The translations under genes and the position numbers were made by a program. Positions 41,992 through 50,501 of a DNA stretch of 64,000 nucleotides are shown here, piece by piece. The notes beneath the pieces were generated by a model. It was not told the origin of the DNA. It ran no database searches and was given only the letters and a program-made list of their open reading frames with translations. This DNA is from CBDFKQ01 sp965248855 (GTDB taxonomy: Bacteria > Bacteroidota > Bacteroidia > Cytophagales > 172606-1): the NCBI GenBank assembly GCA_965248855.1, contig CBDFKQ010000007.1, positions 1 through 64,000 of the forward strand, given 5' to 3'. Position 1 is the first letter of the stretch; each line of letters opens with the position of its first letter.

Positions 41992-42762
41992 ATGAATTTA
42001 AATTTTAAGGTTTTAGGCAAAGGAGATGCGATAATAATTTTACATGGATTGCTTGGTTCGTCAGATAACTGGCTGACTGTTGCTAAATCTTTTTCGGAAA
42101 CCTATACCGTTTATTTAATCGATCAAAGAAACCACGGCCGTTCACCTTGGAGCGAGGAATGGAATTATGATGTAATGAGTGCGGATTTATTGGAATTTAT
42201 TGAACAAAATAATATTTCAAAACCAATAATTATTGGCCATTCGATGGGTGGAAAAACAGTGATGAACTTCGCAACCAAATACAAACCGGAGCTTTTTTCT
42301 AAATTAATTGTGGTTGACATTGCACCAAAATCATATAATATTGATTATGGAGGGTATTTAAAAGGAATGCAAAGCATGGATATCGCAAACACGCAAAACA
42401 GAACGCAAGCCGAAGAACATCTGATACCTTTTGCACCGGAATATGGAGTGAGGCAATTTTTATTAAAAAATCTTTACAGGAATGAAGATGGATTTTTTGC
42501 GTGGAGGCCAAATTTAAAAGTCATTTCTCGCGATTTAAAAAAAATTGGTGTGCCTCTCAGTGATGATGCCATTACAAATAAACCTGCATTATTTATCAGG
42601 GGAGAAAATTCTGATTATATATTGGATAGTGATTTGGGAAATATTTTAAAACATTTTCCACAAGCCCGGTTAGAAACTATAAAAAATGCAAGTCATTGGG
42701 TACAGGCAGATCAACCCGCAGCATTTATTGAAGCAGTAATTTCGTTTATAAATCAATCCTGA
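41992..42762 (+). CDS. Alpha/beta hydrolase, YbfF-like esterase
   Basis: 256 aa, cytoplasmic. Oxyanion region 'ILHGLLGSSDNW', 'DQRNHGRSPW', nucleophile elbow 'IIGHSMGGKTVMNFA' with Ser84, an Asp candidate in 'IRGENSDYI', and the catalytic His in 'NASHWVQADQP'. The pattern is that of YbfF/ABHD11-type acyl-ester hydrolases, which cleave short to medium acyl esters or acyl-CoA. A single gene followed by a noncoding stretch. Confidence 0.88.
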   Translation: MNLNFKVLGKGDAIIILHGLLGSSDNWLTVAKSFSETYTVYLIDQRNHGRSPWSEEWNYDVMSADLLEFIEQNNISKPIIIGHSMGGKTVMNFATKYKPELFSKLIVVDIAPKSYNIDYGGYLKGMQSMDIANTQNRTQAEEHLIPFAPEYGVRQFLLKNLYRNEDGFFAWRPNLKVISRDLKKIGVPLSDDAITNKPALFIRGENSDYILDSDLGNILKHFPQARLETIKNASHWVQADQPAAFIEAVISFINQS

Positions 42763-43077
42763 TTGATCAACAATCCTTTTGTAAAAAAATTATTGAGTAG
42801 GCATTAAATATTACATAATTTATTATGAAAAGAACAAAAAAGAAGTACGAATAAAAGATAGTAAGAATTAGAAGGCGTAGGCCTGAAATACCGGCGGGCG
42901 TGTGGTTGGTATGTGTGTGGATAGCTTGCGGAATTTCTTGATTTTTTTGGTTACTTTTTTCATCAGGGAAAAAAGTGACAAATCATAAGAGCGAAAATGT
43001 TGCCCTTCTGATTTAAACGGCAAATTACGAATATAAATTAAGTGCCTTTTTCAAAATATTAATACTTATAAAATTTT
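42763..43077. repeat. Intergenic region with a repeat-like hairpin
   Basis: 315 nt without a gene. It contains GC-richer sequence (GGCGGGCGTGTGGTTGG near 42891) then a hairpin GTTACTTTTTTC (42950-42961) / GAAAAAAGTGAC (42968-42979). The composition is unlike the flanks and suggests a dispersed intergenic repeat; no second copy is in this window. Confidence 0.45.
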
Positions 43078-43785
43078 ATGACAGGCACTTTGTTTTTAAT
43101 TCCAACTCCACTGGCAGCCGATACAGCTCAAAGCATTTTATCGCCACAAATAAAAGACATTATTTTAAATACAAATTATTTTTTTGTTGAGAATTTACGT
43201 ACCTCACGAAGGTTAATCAGTGAACTGAAATTGGGAATAAAAATTGAAGAATTAAATTTTTATTTGCTTGATAAAGATACTCCCGACAATGAAATTGAAA
43301 TTTATATCCGCATATTTGAAAATGGCAATAATGTAGGTTTAATGTCGGAAGCGGGTTGCCCGGGCATTGCAGATCCGGGTTCAAAAGCTATAAAAATGGC
43401 ACATAAAAAAGGAATTAAAGTTGTGCCGCTTGCCGGCCCTTCTTCTATTTTTATGGCTTTAATGGCATCGGGTTTTAACGGACAATCATTTACTTTTTGT
43501 GGTTATTTGCCAATAGATAAAATAGAAAGAGTAAAGGCAATTAAACAATTGGAAAAAGAAGCTTCCGAGAAAAACCAAACTCAAATTTTTATGGAAACCC
43601 CCTTTCGTAATAATCAAATAATGCAGGATTTGCTTTTGAATTGCCGGGGAGAAACTTTAATTTCTATAGCTTGTGATGTTTCTTCGCCTGATGAATTTGT
43701 AAAAACGCAAAGCGTAGATAAATGGAGAAAATCTGTGCCGGATTTGCATAAAAAACCAACAATTTTTTGTCTTTACCGTAAGTAA
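43078..43785 (+). CDS. Tetrapyrrole-methylase-fold SAM methyltransferase, RsmI-like
   Basis: 235 aa. 'GTLFLIPTPLAAD' at the start, 'VGLMSEAGCPGIADPGSKAI' and 'VVPLAGPSSIFMALMASG' are RsmI/tetrapyrrole-methylase signatures, and 'METPFRNNQIMQDLL' corresponds to the RsmI 'YEsphR' region with the Tyr-Glu-Ser part changed to Met-Glu-Thr. RsmI makes 2'-O-methylcytidine 1402 in 16S rRNA. The protein is shorter than RsmI (about 280 aa) and diverged, so it is more likely a paralog common in Bacteroidota with an unconfirmed target. Confidence 0.8.
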   Translation: MTGTLFLIPTPLAADTAQSILSPQIKDIILNTNYFFVENLRTSRRLISELKLGIKIEELNFYLLDKDTPDNEIEIYIRIFENGNNVGLMSEAGCPGIADPGSKAIKMAHKKGIKVVPLAGPSSIFMALMASGFNGQSFTFCGYLPIDKIERVKAIKQLEKEASEKNQTQIFMETPFRNNQIMQDLLLNCRGETLISIACDVSSPDEFVKTQSVDKWRKSVPDLHKKPTIFCLYRK

Positions 43786-43816
43786 ATTTTATTTTATGTT
43801 GATACTAATTTTACGA

Positions 43817-44533
43817 TCAAATCATTTTTATTACTGACATACCACCATCAATATGTAAAACCTGGCCTGTTATCCATGAACTTTGATCAGAGAGAAGAAA
43901 AACGGAAGCTGAAGCAATGTCGCCGGCATTTCCATATCTTCCTAAAGGGTGCCTTTTATTAGAAGCTTCTTTTTTTTCAGATGTTGAGAGTAAACCTGAT
44001 GCCAATGGAGTATCAGTTAAAGAAGGTGCAATAGCATTAAATCTGATTTGGGATGATGCAAATTCAGCTGATAATGAAACGGTTAAGCCTTCAACCCCAC
44101 CCTTTGCGGCTGCTATCGATGCATGAAACCCTAATCCGGTTTTAACTGCTACACTACTGAATAAAACCACGCTTGAACCACCGGCATTCTTTAATTTTGT
44201 TAAAACACCTTGAATAGTTTTGACCGCCCCTAACACATTTATTTTAAAATCATTTATAAAATCACTTTCAGTTAACCTTCCGAAAGGTTTTAAATTAATT
44301 GAGCCCGGGCAATAAACCAAACCATGTAAAACATTAGGGAGACTGTTTATTATTTCAAAGATATCCTCGTTGATATCAACCTTAAAATGATTTATACTTT
44401 CATCTAAATCTCCTTTATTACGTGATGCAACAAAAATATTAGCATTTTCTTTTTTTAATTTTTTTATTATTTCCAACCCTATTCCTGTACTTCCACCAAT
44501 TAATAATATGTTTTTTTCTGAAAATTGTTCCAT
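43817..44533 (-). CDS. SDR-family protein lacking the catalytic Tyr
   Basis: 238 aa from ATG 44533 ('MEQFSEKNILLIGGSTGIG'); a longer frame to 44575 is less likely. Rossmann motif GGSTGIG (residues 13-19), Ser126/Ser127 in 'VVLFSSVAV', and 'FHASIAAAKGGVEGL', where Lys144 is kept but the Tyr four residues earlier in Y-x-x-x-K is Ile140. 'IRFNAIAPSLTDTPL' and 'ITGQVLHIDGGM' complete the classic SDR fold. NAD(P) binding is expected but normal dehydrogenase catalysis is doubtful. It lies 51 nt downstream of mobA on the same strand, hinting at a link to cofactor metabolism; unproven. Confidence 0.83.
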   Translation of the reverse strand: MEQFSEKNILLIGGSTGIGLEIIKKLKKENANIFVASRNKGDLDESINHFKVDINEDIFEIINSLPNVLHGLVYCPGSINLKPFGRLTESDFINDFKINVLGAVKTIQGVLTKLKNAGGSSVVLFSSVAVKTGLGFHASIAAAKGGVEGLTVSLSAEFASSQIRFNAIAPSLTDTPLASGLLSTSEKKEASNKRHPLGRYGNAGDIASASVFLLSDQSSWITGQVLHIDGGMSVIKMI

Positions 44534-44584
44534 GATTATATGTATGAAATTTTTAGAATAACTTAAAAAAATCAATAAAGTTTT

Positions 44585-45163
44585 TTAATAATCCTTATAA
44601 TTAAAGTTTGCGAGATCGAGAGGGTTGGGATGGCTTAAAAATAAAGTATTATCAGGATGTAGGATTTTTTTAATGCTAAAATCAGAGAGGACGTTGTTTT
44701 GATAATTTTCGTAAACCTTATTAAGACCCTTTGAAGTATAAATTCCACAAAGCGGTTCAATTTGCTTATCATTTTTAAAAATCATAAAATCTTTTTCCTG
44801 ATTTTTTAAATAATTTTCACATAATAAAACGAGGGTTTGATCAGTAACCTTAAGCATATCACAAGCTAAAATTAACAAATCGTTTTGTGGGAATTGTTGA
44901 TGGAAAGAAAGCAAACCACAAAGAGGGCCTTTAACATTTACATTATCTAAAATTATATTATCTGAAAAATAATTTTTATATTTTTGATACTGAAGGGAAT
45001 TTATTGAAACAAATACTTTTAAACAATGAACCGATAATTTTTCAAAAGCAATTTGCGACCAGGTTTTATTTTCAGAAGTTAATAATCCTTTATCACTTCC
45101 CATTCTGGAGCTCTCACCGCCACTAAGTACCAAACCATATATAGAGTTTATCATAAACTTCAA
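44585..45163 (-). CDS. mobA: Molybdenum cofactor guanylyltransferase
   Basis: 192 aa (an in-frame ATG at 45154 would remove three residues). Nucleotidyl-transfer signature 'LSGGESSRMGSDKGLL' (about residues 13-28), 'VKGPLCGLLSFHQQF', metal-binding Asp in 'LILACDMLKV', and 'IEPLCGIYTS'. It attaches GMP to molybdopterin to form the MGD cofactor. No other mo- genes are in the window. It is followed by the SDR gene. Confidence 0.87.
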   Translation of the reverse strand: MKFMINSIYGLVLSGGESSRMGSDKGLLTSENKTWSQIAFEKLSVHCLKVFVSINSLQYQKYKNYFSDNIILDNVNVKGPLCGLLSFHQQFPQNDLLILACDMLKVTDQTLVLLCENYLKNQEKDFMIFKNDKQIEPLCGIYTSKGLNKVYENYQNNVLSDFSIKKILHPDNTLFLSHPNPLDLANFNYKDY

Positions 45164-45383
45164 ATAGCTTTCAATTTAATTCAATCTTTAAAGTACTAAA
45201 AATATTAATGGAGATAAATTTATTCAGGCAAAAAAATAATCTTCCTAAATGTATTTTTCAAATGCCAATTAATAAAAAAACATCTTATAGTCTGGTTTTT
45301 ACCTTATTACAAAATCGAAACGGATAATTATGCCTGCTTGTTTGATAAAATAGCTCTAAATAATTATCATTTTTAAAAATTTC

Positions 45384-45416
45384 TTTTGCAAGTCTCAAAT
45401 TGAAATACTAATATTG
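45384..45416 (+). promoter_or_regulatory. Promoter of tRNA-Asn
   Basis: TTTTG (45384-45388), 20 nt spacer, TAATATTG (45409-45416), one mismatch to the -7 consensus; 20 nt before the tRNA start. Confidence 0.6.
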
Positions 45417-45436
45417 CAGTCCCAAAAGGAAACAAT

Positions 45437-45510
45437 GCATCTTTAGCTCAGTCGGTTAGAGCATCTGACTGTTAATCAGAGGGTCCCTGGTTCGAGCCCA
45501 GGAAGATGCG
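45437..45510 (+). tRNA. tRNA-Asn (anticodon GTT)
   Basis: Complete cloverleaf: acceptor GCATCTT / AAGATGC, D arm GCTCAGTCGGTTAGAGC, anticodon arm TCTGA-CTGTTAA-TCAGA with GTT, T arm CCTGG-TTCGAGC-CCAGG, discriminator G. CCA is not encoded. A strong terminator follows. Confidence 0.97.
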
Positions 45511-45511
45511 C

Positions 45512-45539
45512 AAAGCCGGTCTAAACGACCGGCTTTTTT
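45512..45539 (+). terminator. Terminator after tRNA-Asn
   Basis: AAAGCCGGTC / GACCGGCTTT, 5 nt loop, T run. Confidence 0.92.
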
Positions 45540-45557
45540 ATTTTTATCCTTTTATTC

Positions 45558-45565
45558 TACATTTG
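45558..45565 (+). promoter_or_regulatory. -7 box for pheS
   Basis: TACATTTG, full TAnnTTTG match, 30 nt before the pheS ATG. Confidence 0.5.
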
Positions 45566-45594
45566 CTACCTAATACCTTCACTTTTTTCATAAC

Positions 45595-46635
45595 ATGAAA
45601 GAGAAAATTAAAATCATTGAACAAGAAATTGAAAATTATATAATTTCATCAAAAGAAGAATTAGAAAATTTCAAAAATAAATTTATAAGTCGCAAAGGAG
45701 TAGTTGCCGATTTATTTGATGAAATAAAGAATGTTGAACCAAGTAACAGAAAAGCAATAGGCCAGGCTTTAAATCAATTAAAAAATATTGCTCAAACAAA
45801 ATTTGAAGAAAACCAACGTTTTGAGAACCAAAATCAAGAAAGCATTAAACCCATTTTTGATTTAACATTACCAACCTTCCCCAATGAATCCGGCACTATC
45901 CATCCGATTACTTTGGTACGTAAAAGAATAATCGAAATTTTTGAAAGATTAGGATTTAATGTTTCCGACGGCCCGGAAATAGAAAGTGATTGGTATAATT
46001 TCACAGCTTTAAATTTTCCGGAAAACCATCCTGCCAGAGAAATGCAGGATACCTTTTTTATAGAAAAAAATCCTGATATTTTACTTCGTACTCATACATC
46101 CAATGTGCAAATCAGGTTAATGGAAAATCAGAAACCACCTATAAGGTCCATAATGCCGGGGAGGGTTTATAGAAATGAAGCGATTTCAGCAAGGGCACAT
46201 TGCTTATTTCATCAGGTAGAAGGCTTATTTGTTGATGAAAATGTTGGATTTAAGGATTTAAAAGATACTCTTTATCATTTTGCAAAAGAAATGTTTGGTA
46301 AAGAAACAAAAGTTCGCTTCAGGCCTTCTTTTTTCCCTTTTACCGAACCGAGTGCAGAAATGGATATATCTTGTGATATTAACAATCCTAAAGGTTGCCA
46401 ATTGTGCGGTGGAAGCAAAAATATTTGTAAAGGTACGGGTTGGGTTGAAATTGGTGGATCAGGTATGGTTGATCCAAACGTGTTAAAAAACTGTAGTATT
46501 GATGAAGAGAAATATACCGGTTACGCCTTCGGTATGGGTATTGAACGTATAACCATGCTAAAATATCGCATTAAAGATTTAAGATTATTTACTGAAAATG
46601 ATGTCAGGTTTTTAAGGCAATTTGAGGGTGAATAA
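45595..46635 (+). CDS. pheS: Phenylalanyl-tRNA synthetase alpha subunit
   Basis: 346 aa. N-terminal coiled coil ('KNKFISRKGVVADLFDEIK'), then the class II core: 'LGFNVSDGPEIESDWYNF', motif 2 'RVYRNEAISARAHCLFHQVE', the 'FRPSFFPFTEPSAEMDI' region and motif 3 'GMGIERITMLKY'. It charges tRNA-Phe with PheT, which is not adjacent here. A segment with four Cys (about residues 262-280, 'CDINNPKGCQLCGGSKNIC') is the insert common in Bacteroidota PheS. Confidence 0.96.
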   Translation: MKEKIKIIEQEIENYIISSKEELENFKNKFISRKGVVADLFDEIKNVEPSNRKAIGQALNQLKNIAQTKFEENQRFENQNQESIKPIFDLTLPTFPNESGTIHPITLVRKRIIEIFERLGFNVSDGPEIESDWYNFTALNFPENHPAREMQDTFFIEKNPDILLRTHTSNVQIRLMENQKPPIRSIMPGRVYRNEAISARAHCLFHQVEGLFVDENVGFKDLKDTLYHFAKEMFGKETKVRFRPSFFPFTEPSAEMDISCDINNPKGCQLCGGSKNICKGTGWVEIGGSGMVDPNVLKNCSIDEEKYTGYAFGMGIERITMLKYRIKDLRLFTENDVRFLRQFEGE

Positions 46636-46704
46636 GAAATAATATTTGATTTAACATTTATTAAAATTAAACTTGGCATAAAAATATAAAAGATACAAAC
46701 AGCT

Positions 46705-48243
46705 ATGTTGTCTAAAACTTATGGTAGTGCGGTTTATGGAGTTAATGCCCATATTATTACCATTGAAGTTGATGTTGGCCAAGGTCAGGGCTTTCATTTA
46801 GTCGGCTTACCTGATAACACAATCAAAGAAAGTTATCAAAGAATAGAAACAGCGGTTAAGCACCTTAATTATAAATTTCCGCGGATTAAAATTGTTGTTA
46901 ATTTAGCTCCTGCAGATATAAGAAAAGAAGGTTCTGCATACGATTTACCAATTGCATTGGGCATATTAAAAGCTTCTGATCAAATTAATGCACCTGCTTT
47001 AGAAGATTATTTAATAATGGGCGAGTTAGCCCTTGATGGAAAATTACGACCCATCAAAGGTGTTTTACCTATTGCCATTGAAGCTCGCAAACAAGGTTTT
47101 AAAGGTTTTGTTGTTCCTAAAGAAAATGCTCATGAAGCAGCAATAGTAAACAACCTTGATGTAATTCCTGTTGAAACTTTGGATGAAGCCATAAGATTTT
47201 TTGATAATAAACTTATTATAGAACCATTAGTTACAGATACAAGAGATTTATTTTATAATACTCAAACCGCTTTCGATTCAGATTTTTCGCATGTACAAGG
47301 TCAGGAAAATATAAAAAGGGCTTTGGAAATAGCTGCAGCCGGTGGTCATAATGTTATCATGATCGGCCCTCCCGGTGCAGGAAAAACGATGCTTGCAAAA
47401 AGATTACCATCAATATTACCTCCACTTACTTTAGTAGAAGCTTTAGAGACAACAAAAATTCATTCTGTTGTTGGCAAGCTTGGGGGATCAATGTCTTTAA
47501 TTTCAACAAGGCCTTTTCGTAATCCTCACCACACAATTTCGGATGTAGCATTAGTTGGTGGCGGCACTATTCCACAACCCGGAGAAATATCTTTAGCTCA
47601 TAACGGAGTTTTATTTTTAGATGAACTTCCTGAATTTAAAAGAACTGTTCTTGAGGTAATGCGTCAACCACTCGAAGAGCGTAAAGTTACTATAAGTCGT
47701 GCAAAAGTTTCAATGGAATTTCCTGCAAGTTTTATGTTAATCGCAAGCATGAATCCATGCCCTTGTGGATACTATAATCATCCTGATAAAGATTGTACAT
47801 GCCCACCCGGGTCAGTACAAAAATATTTAAACAGAGTAAGCGGCCCCTTGATGGACAGAATAGATTTACATGTAGAAGTTACTCCTGTTTCATTTGATCA
47901 AATGACAGAAAACCGCAAAGCAGAAAGCAGTGATACCATCAGGCAAAGAGTAATAAAAGCACGCGAAATACAAAGTAAGCGATTTGAAAATCTACCCGGT
48001 ATATATTCTAACTCAATGATGTCTCCACAGCTGGTTAAAGAAATTTGTATTCTCGATGAGTTAAGCAAAAATATACTTAAAAAAGCGATGGAAAGGTTAG
48101 GTTTATCTGCCAGAGCTTATGACAGAATAATAAAAGTTTCGCGCACTATTGCAGATTTATCGGAAATGGAAAATATTAATGCCGAACATATAAGTGAAGC
48201 CATTCAATACAGGAGTTTAGATAGAGATGGTTGGGGAGCGTAA
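46705..48243 (+). CDS. YifB/ComM-family AAA ATPase
   Basis: 512 aa. N-terminal ChlI domain ('VYGVNAHIITIEVDVGQGQG'), Mg-chelatase-like AAA+ core with Walker A 'GPPGAGKTMLAKRL', Walker B region 'GVLFLDELPEFKR', and the Cys-rich segment 'NPCPCGYYNHPDKDCTCPPG', then the C-terminal helical domain 'LGLSARAYDRIIKVSRTIAD'. ComM is a hexameric helicase that promotes branch migration in natural transformation; that role is likely but untested here. Confidence 0.95.
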   Translation: MLSKTYGSAVYGVNAHIITIEVDVGQGQGFHLVGLPDNTIKESYQRIETAVKHLNYKFPRIKIVVNLAPADIRKEGSAYDLPIALGILKASDQINAPALEDYLIMGELALDGKLRPIKGVLPIAIEARKQGFKGFVVPKENAHEAAIVNNLDVIPVETLDEAIRFFDNKLIIEPLVTDTRDLFYNTQTAFDSDFSHVQGQENIKRALEIAAAGGHNVIMIGPPGAGKTMLAKRLPSILPPLTLVEALETTKIHSVVGKLGGSMSLISTRPFRNPHHTISDVALVGGGTIPQPGEISLAHNGVLFLDELPEFKRTVLEVMRQPLEERKVTISRAKVSMEFPASFMLIASMNPCPCGYYNHPDKDCTCPPGSVQKYLNRVSGPLMDRIDLHVEVTPVSFDQMTENRKAESSDTIRQRVIKAREIQSKRFENLPGIYSNSMMSPQLVKEICILDELSKNILKKAMERLGLSARAYDRIIKVSRTIADLSEMENINAEHISEAIQYRSLDRDGWGA

Positions 48244-48272
48244 AAATTAATTTTAAATAAACAGAAAAATTT

Positions 48273-49151
48273 ATGATTAAGTCTATGACAGGTTTTGGCT
48301 TTGGCCGGGCTGAAAATGAAAATTATTCTTTAAATGTAGAAATCCGCTGCGTTAACTCAAAATCTTTAGACGCTCACTTTCGCTTGCCTAAAATTTTTTC
48401 GGATAAAGAGATGGATATCCGAAACATGCTTGCACAAGGTTTAGAAAGAGGTAAAGTAGTTTTTCAAATTGAAATGCAATCAAAATTAGAATCAAAATCA
48501 CAAACATCAATTAATAAACCTTTATTAAAAACATATTTTACACTTTTAACAGATGCTGCCACGGAGCTGGAAGCTTCAACAACCGAATTATTTAAAATGG
48601 CTTTACAAATGCCTGATGTAATTCAATACAATGAAAATGAGGAAGAAACGGCTGAGAATTGGCTTTTACTACAGAAGGCAACAATGCAAGCCATCGCAAC
48701 CTGTAATGATTTTAGAAACGATGAAGGAAAATCTCTTGAAGAAAAATTCATTTCATATTTAAGAAAAATTCAGGAATTGCTAAAAAAAATAGATGAGCAT
48801 GACCCAAAAAGATTATTAAACATAAAAACTAAAATTGAAAATAAATTAATTGAAATTGCAAAAGACGAAAAATTTGATAAAAACCGCTTTGAGCAGGAAA
48901 TGATTTACTATATCGAGAAATTAGATATTGCTGAAGAGAAGGTTCGCCTTGGTACACATCTAAATTATTTTTTAGAAGTTTTAAACAGCGAAGAAAACCA
49001 GGGCAGAAAATTAAATTTTATCAGTCAGGAAATTGGAAGGGAAATCAATACCATTGGTTCAAAAGCAAATGATGCAGCCATTCAAAAATATGTTGTAGAA
49101 ATGAAAGAAGAGCTTGAGAAAATTAAAGAACAAGCATTAAATATTTTGTAG
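48273..49151 (+). CDS. YicC/YloC-family endoribonuclease
   Basis: 292 aa, cytoplasmic. 'MIKSMTGFGFGRAENENYSL' start, 'EIRCVNSKSLDAHFRLPKI', and the C-terminal DUF1732 part 'LNFISQEIGREINTIGSKAN' are diagnostic. Members of the family are RNases acting on small RNAs or mRNA ends. It follows the YifB gene by 29 nt and is probably co-transcribed. Confidence 0.94.
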   Translation: MIKSMTGFGFGRAENENYSLNVEIRCVNSKSLDAHFRLPKIFSDKEMDIRNMLAQGLERGKVVFQIEMQSKLESKSQTSINKPLLKTYFTLLTDAATELEASTTELFKMALQMPDVIQYNENEEETAENWLLLQKATMQAIATCNDFRNDEGKSLEEKFISYLRKIQELLKKIDEHDPKRLLNIKTKIENKLIEIAKDEKFDKNRFEQEMIYYIEKLDIAEEKVRLGTHLNYFLEVLNSEENQGRKLNFISQEIGREINTIGSKANDAAIQKYVVEMKEELEKIKEQALNIL

Positions 49152-49263
49152 TAAAATTGTTTAAATGTTATAATAAGAAACAATAAAATTAAAACAGGAA
49201 CTATTTTTAGATATTTTTATTTATAAAACATATTTACCTATTTTTAATTATAACCTCATTTTT

Positions 49264-49641
49264 ATGAAAACAACAAAAATACTTTACTATGTGTTTACCT
49301 TGTTACTATCAGTAATGATGATTTTCTCTGCCTATTTTTATTTTACAAGCAATCAGGCTAAAGAAGGTTTTCACCATGTCGGATTTCCGGATTTCTTTAG
49401 GATAGAACTGGGAATAGCCAAAATACTTGGTGCTATTGCATTACTTGCACCCGTTCCGGCAAGAGTAAAAGAATGGGCTTATGCCGGTTTTGGTATTACT
49501 TTTATTTCGGCTGCTGTTGCACATGTTGCTGTTGGAGACCCATTACAAAATATTATAGGACCGTTAGTCGGCTTGTTATTATTAGTTGGTTCATATATTA
49601 CTTATCACAAATTAAATGATGTAAAGCCAATCGTAAATTAA
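49264..49641 (+). CDS. DoxX-like membrane protein
   Basis: 125 aa with four predicted membrane helices ('VFTLLLSVMMIFSAYFYF', 'GIAKILGAIALLAPV', 'YAGFGITFISAAVAHVAV', 'IIGPLVGLLLLVGSYITY'). 'HHVGFPDFFRIELGIAKILG' is typical of the DoxX-like family in Bacteroidota. Function poorly known; some members act in redox or oxidative-stress complexes. Single gene with its own terminator. Confidence 0.88.
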   Translation: MKTTKILYYVFTLLLSVMMIFSAYFYFTSNQAKEGFHHVGFPDFFRIELGIAKILGAIALLAPVPARVKEWAYAGFGITFISAAVAHVAVGDPLQNIIGPLVGLLLLVGSYITYHKLNDVKPIVN

Positions 49642-49674
49642 ATTCTTTTTTTAATCTCTCCATCTTACGAGTTT

Positions 49675-49717
49675 AAAAAAAAATCCTGATAAAATTAATT
49701 TTTGTCAGGATTTTTTT
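49675..49717 (+). terminator. Terminator after DoxX gene
   Basis: AAAAAATCCTGA / TCAGGATTTTTT, long AT loop, T7. Confidence 0.85.
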
Positions 49718-49781
49718 ATTGACAATTTAAATATTCGGTTACCAAGTTTTTGGCATCATAAAAATTATTTTTTTATTGTGG

Positions 49782-49836
49782 AAACTTTTTTTACAAAAAA
49801 AGTTTTTATAGTTTTGTGATGTCAATTAATATTGAC
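49782..49836 (+). promoter_or_regulatory. Promoter with two palindromic operator candidates, tetR-RND operon
   Basis: Full -7 box TAGTTTTG (49809-49816). Upstream, in place of the -33 region, lies a perfect inverted repeat AAACTTTTTTT / AAAAAAAGTTT (49782-49805). Downstream, over the expected start of transcription, lies GTCAATTAATATTGAC (49821-49836), arms GTCAAT/ATTGAC. Either could bind the TetR product encoded next. Confidence 0.6.
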
Positions 49837-49865
49837 TACTATCCGTAAAAACATTAAAAGAGATA

Positions 49866-50495
49866 ATGGAGGAAAAAGAAAAAGAAACACGTAACAGAAT
49901 TCTTTTGGCAGCGAAGGATCTTTTTACCACTTATGGTTTTAAAGGAATTACAATGGATGAAATTGCAAAACACTTGGCTATTTCAAAAAAAACTATATAT
50001 CAATATTTTCAGGATAAAGATGATATTGTTAGAGAATGTATTTCTAATCATATGGGATGTGAGAAAGTTCTTTACGACGAATTAAATTCATCGGCCAAAA
50101 ATCCGGTTGAAGAGTTTTTAATAGAAATGCAGCACTTAAAGTTAACACTTTTTCGCATGCACCCTTCTGTGATTTTTGAATTGAAAAAATACCATCCCAA
50201 AGCCTGGGAAATTTTTGAATCTCACAAACAAAACTGGCTTATTGAACGCATCAAAGATAATCTCTCAAGAGGTAAAATCCTTGGTTATTACCGAAGCGAT
50301 ATTGAACCGGAAATATTGGCAAGATTGCGGGTAGAGCAAGTATCGATAGGCTTCGACTCCTCCATTTTTTCGCAATCTTTTGATATGAGAACTATTCAAA
50401 TGCAATTTATTGAACATTTTTTACACGGTGTTCTAACCGATAAAGGCCGTGAAATTTTAAATCAAATCAATCAACAAAACCTTGTAACAAATTAA
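49866..50495 (+). CDS. TetR/AcrR-family regulator of the RND operon
   Basis: 209 aa. N-terminal helix-turn-helix 'GFKGITMDEIAKHLAISKKT' followed by 'IYQYFQDKDDIV', the TetR DNA-binding signature (residues about 8-54), and a helical ligand-binding domain. First gene of the operon, 6 nt before the TolC gene, so it probably represses its own operon and responds to an exported compound. Palindromes at the promoter support autoregulation. Confidence 0.92.
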   Translation: MEEKEKETRNRILLAAKDLFTTYGFKGITMDEIAKHLAISKKTIYQYFQDKDDIVRECISNHMGCEKVLYDELNSSAKNPVEEFLIEMQHLKLTLFRMHPSVIFELKKYHPKAWEIFESHKQNWLIERIKDNLSRGKILGYYRSDIEPEILARLRVEQVSIGFDSSIFSQSFDMRTIQMQFIEHFLHGVLTDKGREILNQINQQNLVTN

Positions 50496-50501
50496 TTTTA
50501 T

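Noticed and set aside
43078..43785. Calling the methylase RsmI outright
   Set aside because: It is about 45 residues short and the RsmI motif after the SAM site is altered; only RsmI-like is justified.
45437..45540. tRNA-Asn as an integration site of a genomic island
   Set aside because: No integrase gene or repeated tRNA 3' end is seen; the flanks are core genes.
46646..46704. T-box or other amino-acid riboswitch near pheS and lysS
   Set aside because: No T-box specifier or antiterminator pattern is visible, and none is expected in Bacteroidota aminoacyl-tRNA synthetase genes.
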